In this document: positions 1 through 5,313 of the stretch, piece by piece
Layout: each line of letters begins with the position of its first letter
Position numbering within the stretch: position 1 is the stretch's first letter
DNA from: Calidifontimicrobium sp964618555
GTDB taxonomy: Bacteria > Pseudomonadota > Gammaproteobacteria > Burkholderiales > Burkholderiaceae_C
DNA length: 5,313 bases
Assembly (NCBI GenBank): GCA_964618555.1
Contig: CAZUBF010000196.1
Location: 1 to 5,313, forward strand
Direction of reading: 5' to 3'
Program-made: the position numbers and the translations under genes
Notes under the pieces: model-generated
The model's database searches: none
What the model was told of the DNA's origin: nothing
The model's input: the letters and a program-made list of their open reading frames with translations, nothing else

Positions 1-1113
1 AACCTGGTCGGCGAGCTCGTCATCACGCAGGCCATGCTGGCGCAGAACAGCAAGGGCATCGAGGGCGCGGCGCTGCAGGCACTGGCTGCCGGCCTGTCGG
101 ACCTGGAACGCAACACGCGCGACCTGCAGGAAGCGGTGATGTCGATCCGCATGATCCCGATGTCGCTGGTGTTCAACCGCTTCCCGCGCTTGCTGCGCGA
201 CCTCGCCGCCAAGCTCGGCAAGAAGGTCGAGCTGGTCACGCACGGCGAGGCCACCGAGCTCGACAAGGGGCTGGTCGAGAAGATCACCGACCCGCTGACG
301 CACCTGGTGCGCAACAGTTGCGACCACGGCATCGAGGCGCCCGCCGATCGGCTGGCGCGCGGCAAGCCCGAGCACGGCACGATCACGCTGGCGGCCAGCC
401 ACCAGGGCGGCAGCGTCGTCATCGAGGTGCGCGACGACGGCAAGGGGTTGAGCCGCGCAAGGCTGCTGGCCAAGGCGCGCGAGAAGGGCATCGACGCGCC
501 CGACACGCTCACCGACGCCGAGGTCTGGAACCTGATCTTCGCGCCCGGCTTCTCCACCGCCGAGCAGGTCACCGACGTCAGCGGGCGCGGCGTCGGCATG
601 GACGTCGTGAAGAAGAACATCGCGGCGCTGGGCGGCACGGTCGAGATCGACTCGGCCGAAGGCCACGGCATGAGCGTCAGGGTGCGGCTGCCGCTGACGC
701 TGGCGATCATGGACGGCATGAGCGTGGGCATCGGCGACGAGTGCTACATCCTGCCGCTGGCGTCGGTGGTCGAGTCGTTCCAGGTGCGCGCCGGCACGAT
801 CCGCACGATCGGCGGCAGCGGCCGCGTGGTGCAGGTGCGCGCCGAGTACCTGCCGGTGGTCGAGCTCGAGCGCGTGTTCGCGGTGCCGCGCCGCGACGCC
901 CAGCCCGCCGGGATCATGGTCGTCGTCGAGGACGAGGGCGGGCGCATCGCGCTGCTCGTCGACGACCTGCTCGGCCAGCAGCAGGTCGTGGTGAAGAACC
1001 TCGAGCTCAACTACCGCCGCGTCGACGGCGTGTCCGGCGCGACGATCCTCGGCGACGGCCGCGTGGCGCTGATCCTCGACGTCGGTTCCCTGGTGCGCGG
1101 TGCGCGCCACTGA
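1..1113 (+). CDS. cheA: Chemotaxis histidine kinase CheA, C-terminal part (5' end outside window)
   Basis: This is the last 370 residues of CheA, the cytoplasmic kinase that autophosphorylates in response to receptors and passes phosphate to CheY and CheB. The frame is open from base 1, and an ATG at 34 is internal. Fragment residues 1-60 are the P3 dimerisation hairpin (NLVGELVITQ, then DLQEAVMSIRMIPM). Residues about 61-230 are the P4 ATPase domain: N box HLVRNSCDHG at 101-110, G1 box DDGKG at 145-149, F box with APGFS at 181-185, and G2 box GRGVGM at 195-200. All ATP-site motifs look intact. Residues about 231-370 are the CheW-like P5 domain (LPLTLAIMDGMSV; VVVKNLELNYR; ATILGDG), which docks CheW and receptor tips. 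The P1 phospho-accepting histidine and the P2 domain are upstream and cannot be assessed. Similarity to E. coli CheA is high through P3-P5, and the C-terminus is slightly shorter than in E. coli. The next gene starts 16 nt downstream. Confidence 0.97.
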   Translation, partial: NLVGELVITQAMLAQNSKGIEGAALQALAAGLSDLERNTRDLQEAVMSIRMIPMSLVFNRFPRLLRDLAAKLGKKVELVTHGEATELDKGLVEKITDPLTHLVRNSCDHGIEAPADRLARGKPEHGTITLAASHQGGSVVIEVRDDGKGLSRARLLAKAREKGIDAPDTLTDAEVWNLIFAPGFSTAEQVTDVSGRGVGMDVVKKNIAALGGTVEIDSAEGHGMSVRVRLPLTLAIMDGMSVGIGDECYILPLASVVESFQVRAGTIRTIGGSGRVVQVRAEYLPVVELERVFAVPRRDAQPAGIMVVVEDEGGRIALLVDDLLGQQQVVVKNLELNYRRVDGVSGATILGDGRVALILDVGSLVRGARH

Positions 1114-1115
1114 TC

Positions 1116-1121
1116 AGGAAG
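1116..1121 (+). promoter_or_regulatory. Shine-Dalgarno site for the first mcp
   Basis: AGGAAG lies directly after the cheA stop codon, 8 nt before the ATG at 1130. It decides the start. An upstream in-frame GTG at 1100 would add ten residues and overlap cheA, but it has no purine-rich sequence at a suitable distance. Confidence 0.75.
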
Positions 1122-1129
1122 TCTGCCCG

Positions 1130-2836
1130 ATGAAACCCATCGTCCACCTGCTGCGCCAGTTCAGCATCCGCACCCGCATGGTCGGCGCGATCGGCATCGT
1201 GCTGCTGCTGCTGGCCGTCGTCGGCGGCGCCGGCCTGTGGGGCATGTTCCGCATGCAGCACGTCAACCACGCCATCTCGGACCACGTCGTCGCCGAGTCG
1301 GCGCTCGCCGGCGAACTGCGCTCGGCGATGGGCGACCTGCGCCGCTACGAGAAGGACATGATCATCAACTACGAGCACACCGAGCAGGTGCTGGCGTACC
1401 GCGACAAGTGGCGCCAGTCGCTGGCGCGCACGCTCGAGCTGACCGACCGCATGCGCGACGGCGGCGACGACGAGGACAACGCCGTGCTCGCCGAGCTGCG
1501 CCAGCGCGTCGAGGCCTACGCTGCCGCGACCGAGCCGGTGATCCGCCAGCTCGAGGCCGAGGGCTACGACACGGCGACCACCGCGAACCGCATGATGTCG
1601 CGCGCCAAGGAGCACGTGCACGCGTCGCAGGCGCTGCTGACCCGACTGACGACGCTGCTCGCCGCCGAGGCCGACGCGGCGCGGCGCTCGGCCGCCGACG
1701 CCGAACGCGAGACGCTGGTGCTGTTCGCCGCGGCGCTGGCGCTGGCCGCGCTGCTCGTCGTCCCGCTGACGCTGGCGAACATGGCCTCGATCTGCGGGCC
1801 GATCGAGCGGGCACGCCGCTTCGCCCACGACATCGCCGCCGGCGACCTCACGGCCCGCATCGAGGTGCGCGGGCGCGACGAGACCGCCGGGCTGCAGCAC
1901 GCGCAGCGCGAGATGCAGGCCGCGCTGTCGCGCATCGTCGCCCAGGTGCGGGGCGCCTGCGACAGCATCCAGGTCGCCAGCGGCGAGGTCGCCAGCGGCA
2001 ACGCCGACCTCAGCGCGCGCACCGAGCAGACCGCGAGCAACCTGCAGCAGACCGCCGCGTCGATGGAGCAGCTCACCGGCACCGTGCGCCACAGCGCCGA
2101 CGCCGCCGCGCAGGCCAACCAGCTCGCCTCGTCGGCGGCCGGCGTCGCGCAGCGCGGCGGTGCGGTCGTCGCGCAGGTCGTCGCGACGATGGGCGAGATC
2201 GACGCCAGCTCCAAGCGCATCGCCGACATCATCGGCGTGATCGACGGCCTGGCGTTCCAGACCAACATCCTCGCGCTCAACGCCGCGGTCGAGGCGGCGC
2301 GCGCCGGCGACCAGGGCCGCGGTTTCGCGGTCGTCGCGGGCGAGGTGCGCAGCCTCGCCCAGCGCAGCGCCGAGGCGGCCAGGCAGATCAAGGCGCTGAT
2401 CTCGACCAGCGTCGAGCGCGTGCACGAAGGCACCCGGCTGGTCGGCGAGGCCGGCGCGACGATGGACGAGATCGTGGCCAGCGCGCAGCGCGTGAGCGAC
2501 ATCATCGGCGAGATCAGCGCCGCCGCCGGCGAGCAGAGCCAGGGCATCGGCCAGGTCGGCGCCGCGGTGTCGGAGCTCGACCGCATGACGCAGCAGAACG
2601 CCGCGCTGGTCGAGCAGTCGGCCGCCGCGGCCGAGAGCCTGAAGGACCAGGCGCAGCGCCTGTCCGCGGTGGTCGCGACCTTCCGCCTCGGCGCCACCGC
2701 CGCGCCGGGGCCCGCCGAGGCGGCGCCCACGCCCGCGCAGCTCGCCGCGCAGGCGCTGCAGCGCGCGCGCCAGCCGGCCCCGGCCACGGAACGCAGCGCC
2801 CCCGCCGCGGCCGAAGCCGACTGGCAGACCTTCTGA
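1130..2836 (+). CDS. Methyl-accepting chemotaxis protein, four-helix-bundle sensor (first receptor)
   Basis: This 568-residue transmembrane chemoreceptor would modulate CheA through CheW. TM1 is about residues 17-40. A mostly helical periplasmic domain spans about 41-194, the size expected for a 4HB/TarH-type sensor; it includes MGDLRRYEKDMIIN at 67-80, a motif I associate with Burkholderiales 4HB receptors. TM2 is about 195-217. HAMP runs from about 220 to 273 (GPIERA; AAGDL). The signalling coiled coil covers about 290-515, with the hairpin tip near 371-394; F376, N384, E388 and R391 match the Tsr contact residues F373, N381, E385 and R388. It aligns without gaps to the second receptor, consistent with the 36-heptad class of E. 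coli. Candidate adaptation sites are Q300, Q307, Q314 and Q496. An Ala/Pro-rich tether (521-563) ends in DWQTF, a likely CheR/CheB docking pentapeptide. HAMP has DETAG where DExG is usual. The ligand is unknown. ATG 1130 is chosen over GTG 1100 because of its ribosome site. Confidence 0.95.
   Translation: MKPIVHLLRQFSIRTRMVGAIGIVLLLLAVVGGAGLWGMFRMQHVNHAISDHVVAESALAGELRSAMGDLRRYEKDMIINYEHTEQVLAYRDKWRQSLARTLELTDRMRDGGDDEDNAVLAELRQRVEAYAAATEPVIRQLEAEGYDTATTANRMMSRAKEHVHASQALLTRLTTLLAAEADAARRSAADAERETLVLFAAALALAALLVVPLTLANMASICGPIERARRFAHDIAAGDLTARIEVRGRDETAGLQHAQREMQAALSRIVAQVRGACDSIQVASGEVASGNADLSARTEQTASNLQQTAASMEQLTGTVRHSADAAAQANQLASSAAGVAQRGGAVVAQVVATMGEIDASSKRIADIIGVIDGLAFQTNILALNAAVEAARAGDQGRGFAVVAGEVRSLAQRSAEAARQIKALISTSVERVHEGTRLVGEAGATMDEIVASAQRVSDIIGEISAAAGEQSQGIGQVGAAVSELDRMTQQNAALVEQSAAAAESLKDQAQRLSAVVATFRLGATAAPGPAEAAPTPAQLAAQALQRARQPAPATERSAPAAAEADWQTF
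1970..2689 (+). repeat. Receptor signalling-domain duplication, copy 1
   Basis: Codons 281-520 of the first receptor align without a gap to codons 271-510 of the second (bases 4234-4953). A hand count gives about 185 identical residues of 240. At DNA level this is an imperfect direct repeat about 2.3 kb apart. Many third codon positions differ even where the protein is identical, for example around the hairpin tip, so it looks like an old duplication and not a recent conversion. The longest shared stretches I noticed are about 20-22 nt. Confidence 0.85.
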
Positions 2837-2850
2837 CCGCCCCCCCGACC

Positions 2851-2854
2851 GAGG
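2851..2854 (+). promoter_or_regulatory. Shine-Dalgarno site for cheW
   Basis: GAGG lies in the 26-nt gap after the first receptor, 8 nt before the ATG at 2863. It favours that ATG over the second in-frame ATG at 2869. It also argues against any of the far-upstream starts in the same frame, which stays open for more than 1.6 kb inside the preceding gene. Confidence 0.65.
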
Positions 2855-2862
2855 ACCCCGCG

Positions 2863-3378
2863 ATGGAGATGATCCACGAAGCCGCCCACGTCGCGCGCGC
2901 CGAGGCCGCGCGCCGCGCCGCCCACGGCGAGTACCTGACCTTCCGCCTCGGCGACGAGGAGTACGGCATCGACATCCTGCGCGTGCAGGAGATCCGCTCG
3001 TACGAGCCGCCCACGCGCATCGCCAACGCCCCGGCGTTCCTCAAGGGCGTGGTCAACCTGCGCGGCGTGATCGTGCCGATCGTCGACCTGCGGCTCAAGC
3101 TCGGCTGCGAGCGCGCCGAGATCGACGGCTTCACCGTGGTCATCGTGCTCAACGTGCGCGGCCGCGTGGTCGGCGCCGTGGTCGATGCGGTGTCCGACGT
3201 GCTCGAACTCGGCGCCGATCGGATCAAGCCCGCGCCCGAGCTGAGCGCGCAGATCGACGTGCGCTTCATCACCGGCATCGGCACCGTTGGTGCCCAGGAC
3301 GAGCGCATGCTCATCCTGATGGACATCGAGGCGCTGATGACCAGCGCCGACATGGGCCTGATCGACCGCGCCGCCTGA
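2863..3378 (+). CDS. cheW: Chemotaxis coupling protein CheW
   Basis: This 171-residue cytoplasmic adaptor links receptor hairpin tips to the P5 domain of CheA; E. coli CheW has 167 residues. A short Ala/Arg/His-rich N-terminal segment (about 1-21) precedes the CheW fold at about 22-163. Visible family features are YLTFRLGDEEYGIDILRVQE at 24-43, the proline-rich turn around 49-50, and the core GVVNLRGVIVPIVDLR at 62-77. R67 in NLRG corresponds to the Arg of E. coli CheW needed for receptor coupling. The later strands (VVIVLNVRGRVVGAVVDAVSDV, starting at 92) and FITGIG (135-140) also fit. No second domain, receiver or extra CheW module is present, so this is a plain coupling protein and not CheV. 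It sits between two receptor genes, 26 nt after one and 45 nt before the next, consistent with co-expression of receptors and coupler. Confidence 0.97.
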   Translation: MEMIHEAAHVARAEAARRAAHGEYLTFRLGDEEYGIDILRVQEIRSYEPPTRIANAPAFLKGVVNLRGVIVPIVDLRLKLGCERAEIDGFTVVIVLNVRGRVVGAVVDAVSDVLELGADRIKPAPELSAQIDVRFITGIGTVGAQDERMLILMDIEALMTSADMGLIDRAA

Positions 3379-3413
3379 CCGCTGCGCGGACCGCCCCGCC
3401 CTCCCCACCCCCC

Positions 3414-3417
3414 GGAA
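3414..3417 (+). promoter_or_regulatory. Shine-Dalgarno site for the second mcp
   Basis: GGAA, the start of GGAACGTGAG, lies 6 nt before the ATG at 3424 at the end of a 45-nt, very C-rich spacer after cheW. I see no promoter or convincing terminator in that spacer, which supports read-through from cheW. Confidence 0.6.
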
Positions 3418-3423
3418 CGTGAG

Positions 3424-5166
3424 ATGAAACTGTCCATTGCGCAGCGACTGTGGCTGCCCACCCTGGCCATGGCGGCGCTGGTCGCGCTGCTGTTCGGCGC
3501 GACGCTGGTGCACACCCGCGGCCAGATCGAGCAAGGCACACGCCTCGAGCAGGCGCAGCAGGCCAAGCTCGAGGCCACGCTGCGCTGGGCCGGGTTGACC
3601 GAGACCAATGCCGCGCGCGTGCTCGCCAGCCTGCTGTCGGCCGACCCGGCGGTCGAGGCGGCGATGGCGCCGCAGATCCAGGCCACGACCGCGACGATCA
3701 GCGAGCTGCACAAGCAGGTCGACGCGCTGTCGGTCGACGCCGACGAGCAGGCCGCGCTGCAGCGCGTGGCCGCCACGCGCATGGCCTACATCGACGCGCG
3801 CAACGCCGCGGCAAAGCTCAAGGCCGAAGGCCAGGCCGAAGCAGCGGGCGCCGCCGTGCGCGACGGCGTGGCCCCGGCGATCGCCACCTACGTGCAGGCG
3901 CAGCGCGACTTCGCGACGCTGCAGCAGCAGCGCTGGGACGCGATGCGCGTCGCGGGCGCGCAGGCGCGCGAGGCCACGGTGTGGCGTGTCGCCGCGGCGG
4001 TGTTCGCCATGCTCGCGCTGCTGGGCGCGGCCACCCGCTTCGCGGTGCGTGCGATCCAGCGCCCGCTGCACGACGCGGTCGAGCACGCCCGGCGCATCGG
4101 CGCGGGCGACCTCGCGGTGCCGCTGCACACCGACCGCACCGACGAGATCGGCGACCTGCTGCGCGCGCTCGCCGCGATGCAGGACAACCTGCGCCGCGTC
4201 GTCGGCGAGGTGCGTGCCTCGACCGAGGGCATCCGGCTGGCGAGCAGCGAGGTGGCCAGCGGCAACCAGGACCTGTCGTCGCGCACCGAGCAGGCCGCGG
4301 CCAGCCTGCAGCAGACCGCCGCGTCGATGCAGCAGCTGGCGGGCACGCTGCGCCACAGCGCCGACGCGGCCGCGCAGTCCAACCAGCTCGCGGTGTCGGC
4401 GTCGGGCGTCGCGCGCCAGGGTGGCCAGGTGGTCGCCGAGGTCGTCGAGACCATGCAGCAGATCCACGCCAGCAGCCAGAAGATCGCCGACATCATCGGC
4501 ACCATCGACGGCATCGCGTTCCAGACGAACATCCTGGCGCTCAACGCCGCCGTCGAGGCGGCGCGTGCCGGCGAACAGGGCCGCGGCTTCGCGGTGGTCG
4601 CCGGCGAGGTGCGCGCGCTCGCGCAGCGCAGCGCCGAGGCGGCCAAGGAGATCAAGGCGCTGATCGGCACCAGCGTCGACAAGGTCGGCACCGGCACGCG
4701 GCTGGTGGGCGACGCCGGCAGGACCATGCACGAGATCGTCGCCAGCGTGCAGCGCGTGACCGACATCATCGGCGAGATCAGCGCCGCGACGCGCGAGCAG
4801 AGCGCCGGCATCGGCCAGGTCAACACCGCGGTCGGCCAGCTCGACCAGGTGACGCAGCAGAACGCCGCGCTGGTCGAGGAAGGCGCGGCGGCCGCCGAGA
4901 GCCTGAAGGACCAGGCACTGCGGCTGGCCGGCGTGGTCAGCACGTTCCGGCTGGACGACGCCGGCGCGCAGCCGCCGACCGCGGCCGCCGAGCGTGCGCC
5001 GTCGCCGGCGCCGGCGCGGCCGACCACGATGCCGGCGTGCACGCCGCGCGCCGCCGAACCCGCACGGACGCACGCCGGTGCCGGTGCAGCCGCCGACACG
5101 AAGGCAACACGCCCGCTGCCGGTGCTCGCCGAAGCGATCGACGACGGCGACTGGCAGCAGTTCTAG
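3424..5166 (+). CDS. Methyl-accepting chemotaxis protein, four-helix-bundle sensor (second receptor)
   Basis: This 580-residue chemoreceptor has the same architecture as the first. TM1 is about residues 10-29. The periplasmic domain at about 30-186 is helical, with RWAGLTETNAARVLASLLS at 54-72 followed by ADPAVEAAM, a pattern I associate with TarH/4HB sensors of Burkholderiales. TM2 is about 187-205. HAMP runs from about 207 to 262 with canonical P214, GAGDL (226-230) and DEIG (240-243). The signalling hairpin spans about 280-505 with its tip near 361-384; F366, N374, E378 and R381 match the Tsr contact residues. Candidate adaptation sites are Q290, Q297, Q304 and E486. A long Ala/Pro/Thr-rich tether (511-575) ends in DWQQF, a likely CheR/CheB docking pentapeptide. 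The periplasmic domain shows no obvious similarity to that of the first receptor, so a different stimulus is likely. The ligand cannot be read from the sequence. The gene is intact and last in the visible run. Confidence 0.95.
   Translation: MKLSIAQRLWLPTLAMAALVALLFGATLVHTRGQIEQGTRLEQAQQAKLEATLRWAGLTETNAARVLASLLSADPAVEAAMAPQIQATTATISELHKQVDALSVDADEQAALQRVAATRMAYIDARNAAAKLKAEGQAEAAGAAVRDGVAPAIATYVQAQRDFATLQQQRWDAMRVAGAQAREATVWRVAAAVFAMLALLGAATRFAVRAIQRPLHDAVEHARRIGAGDLAVPLHTDRTDEIGDLLRALAAMQDNLRRVVGEVRASTEGIRLASSEVASGNQDLSSRTEQAAASLQQTAASMQQLAGTLRHSADAAAQSNQLAVSASGVARQGGQVVAEVVETMQQIHASSQKIADIIGTIDGIAFQTNILALNAAVEAARAGEQGRGFAVVAGEVRALAQRSAEAAKEIKALIGTSVDKVGTGTRLVGDAGRTMHEIVASVQRVTDIIGEISAATREQSAGIGQVNTAVGQLDQVTQQNAALVEEGAAAAESLKDQALRLAGVVSTFRLDDAGAQPPTAAAERAPSPAPARPTTMPACTPRAAEPARTHAGAGAAADTKATRPLPVLAEAIDDGDWQQF
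4234..4953 (+). repeat. Receptor signalling-domain duplication, copy 2
   Basis: This is the partner of bases 1970-2689: codons 271-510 of the second receptor, about 77% identical in protein by hand count and gap-free. It begins in the segment after HAMP and ends at the TFRL motif that closes the coiled coil. The sensor domains and the tethers outside these limits are unlike each other. Confidence 0.85.
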
Positions 5167-5313
5167 CCAGCCCATCCGGCGCTACGCACCGGCCCCGGGC
5201 GGAACAGCCCCCCCCTAGTTCCACACTCGCCGCACGCAAGTTGTTGATTTGCCGTGATCCCCCGAGTTCGACACCAAGAGACGCAACCTATTGATCTGTA
5301 TAGGGTGGCCGCT
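5167..5313. other. Non-coding tail after the second mcp
   Basis: I find no gene in these 147 bases; short frames that enter it are shadows of the receptor gene. The first part is GC-rich, with a C-run at 5208-5215 and only a weak possible hairpin (GGGC 5197-5200 with GCCC 5207-5210) that has no following T-run. It is therefore not a convincing intrinsic terminator. From about 5221 the sequence becomes much richer in A/T (41 of 93 bases) and contains TTGTTGATT at 5241-5249 and an inverted repeat at 5287-5304. It could be the 3' end of the operon, the promoter region of a following gene, or both. I could not assign a promoter with confidence. Confidence 0.6.
5287..5304. repeat. Short inverted repeat CCTAT-N8-ATAGG
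   Basis: CCTAT at 5287-5291 and ATAGG at 5300-5304 are perfect inverted arms around an 8-nt spacer, within the AT-richer tail. The arms are short and could arise by chance. The placement would suit an operator half-site pair or a small hairpin, but nothing else in the window supports a function. Confidence 0.3.

Noticed and set aside
1100..1129. GTG at 1100 as the start of the first receptor
   Set aside because: It would add ten non-hydrophobic residues before the usual short cytoplasmic lead to TM1 and overlap cheA, without a ribosome site. ATG 1130 has AGGAAG at 8 nt.
1971..1999. Perfect 14-bp repeat with a 15-bp period (AGGTCGCCAGCGGC twice)
   Set aside because: It encodes the family motif around VASGEVASGN. 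The second receptor aligns here without a gap, so it is not a tandem expansion but similar codons for a conserved motif.
1007..2425. Minus-strand open frame of about 470 codons
   Set aside because: It is antisense to the cheA end and the first receptor, its composition is shadow-like, and it has no motif or ribosome site that stands out.
1237..2862. The cheW frame staying open for 1.6 kb upstream, suggesting a long N-terminal fusion to CheW
   Set aside because: The upstream part is an Arg-rich shadow of the receptor gene. CheW homology begins right after the ATG at 2863, which has its own ribosome site. An automatic caller could wrongly report a 713-residue protein here.
1564..5175. A minus-strand frame open for about 1200 codons across both receptors, cheW and the gaps
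   Set aside because: It lies antisense to three genes with clear family motifs and crosses the gaps between them. Its translation is low-complexity (rich in Arg, Ala, Gly, His, Asp) and has no recognisable domain. Near-absence of A/T at third codon positions removes stop codons from shadow frames.
5191..5215. Possible intrinsic terminator in the C/G-rich run after the second receptor
   Set aside because: The best hairpin has only a four-base stem (GGGC/GCCC) and is followed by C residues, not a T-run.
5238..5262. Flagellar sigma-28-like promoter (CAAGTTG ... GCCGTGAT)
   Set aside because: The spacing between the two parts is about 7 nt instead of about 11, and the -10 part does not match GCCGATAA well.
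5305..5313. Start of a sigma-54-type -24 element (GTGGCCGCT) at the window edge
   Set aside because: Only the TGGC core is visible, the match after it is poor, and the -12 part would lie outside the window.
1..5313. Search for CRISPR arrays, tRNA or rRNA genes, insertion sequences, prophage or toxin-antitoxin genes
   Set aside because: No array-like repeats, RNA gene signatures, transposase motifs or terminal repeats were seen. Coding sequence fills all but about 235 bases.

Overview
The window is a run of four co-directional chemotaxis genes on the + strand: the 3' part of cheA, a methyl-accepting chemotaxis receptor gene (mcp), cheW, and a second mcp. A 147-base non-coding tail follows. 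GC is high (roughly 70% by eye). Third codon positions are almost all G or C, which explains why several shadow frames stay open for kilobases. The proteins closely resemble Escherichia coli CheA, CheW and Tsr/Tar-type receptors. The order cheA-mcp-cheW-mcp, the four-helix-bundle type sensors and the GC content together suggest a motile betaproteobacterium of the order Burkholderiales (Rubrivivax/Leptothrix-like relatives). That placement is inferred from family knowledge, not from a marker gene.

Layout. Bases 1-1113 encode CheA from its dimerisation helices to its end; the phosphotransfer (P1) and response-regulator-binding (P2) parts lie upstream of the window. After 16 nt comes the first receptor (1130-2836, 568 residues). 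After 26 nt comes CheW (2863-3378, 171 residues). After 45 nt comes the second receptor (3424-5166, 580 residues). Each of the three complete genes has a plausible Shine-Dalgarno sequence. No terminator or promoter is visible between genes, so they are probably one operon. After 5166 the sequence is first C-rich and then clearly more AT-rich (41 A/T in the last 93 bases). It contains a small inverted repeat and looks like the end of the unit or the control region of a following gene.

How the genes work together. The two receptors would sense different signals with their unlike periplasmic domains. They share an E. coli-class cytoplasmic hairpin that would bind the same CheA-CheW baseplate. 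CheW and the P5 domain of CheA supply the coupling surface, and CheA supplies the kinase. Both receptors end in a flexible tether and an xWxxF pentapeptide of the kind bound by CheR/CheB, so an adaptation system is expected nearby, though none is in the window.

No previously undescribed system was found. The points worth a second look are variations on a known theme: an all-glutamine adaptation-site set, variant CheR-docking pentapeptides, an altered HAMP motif in the first receptor, an old in-operon receptor duplication, and the composition shift at the 3' end.
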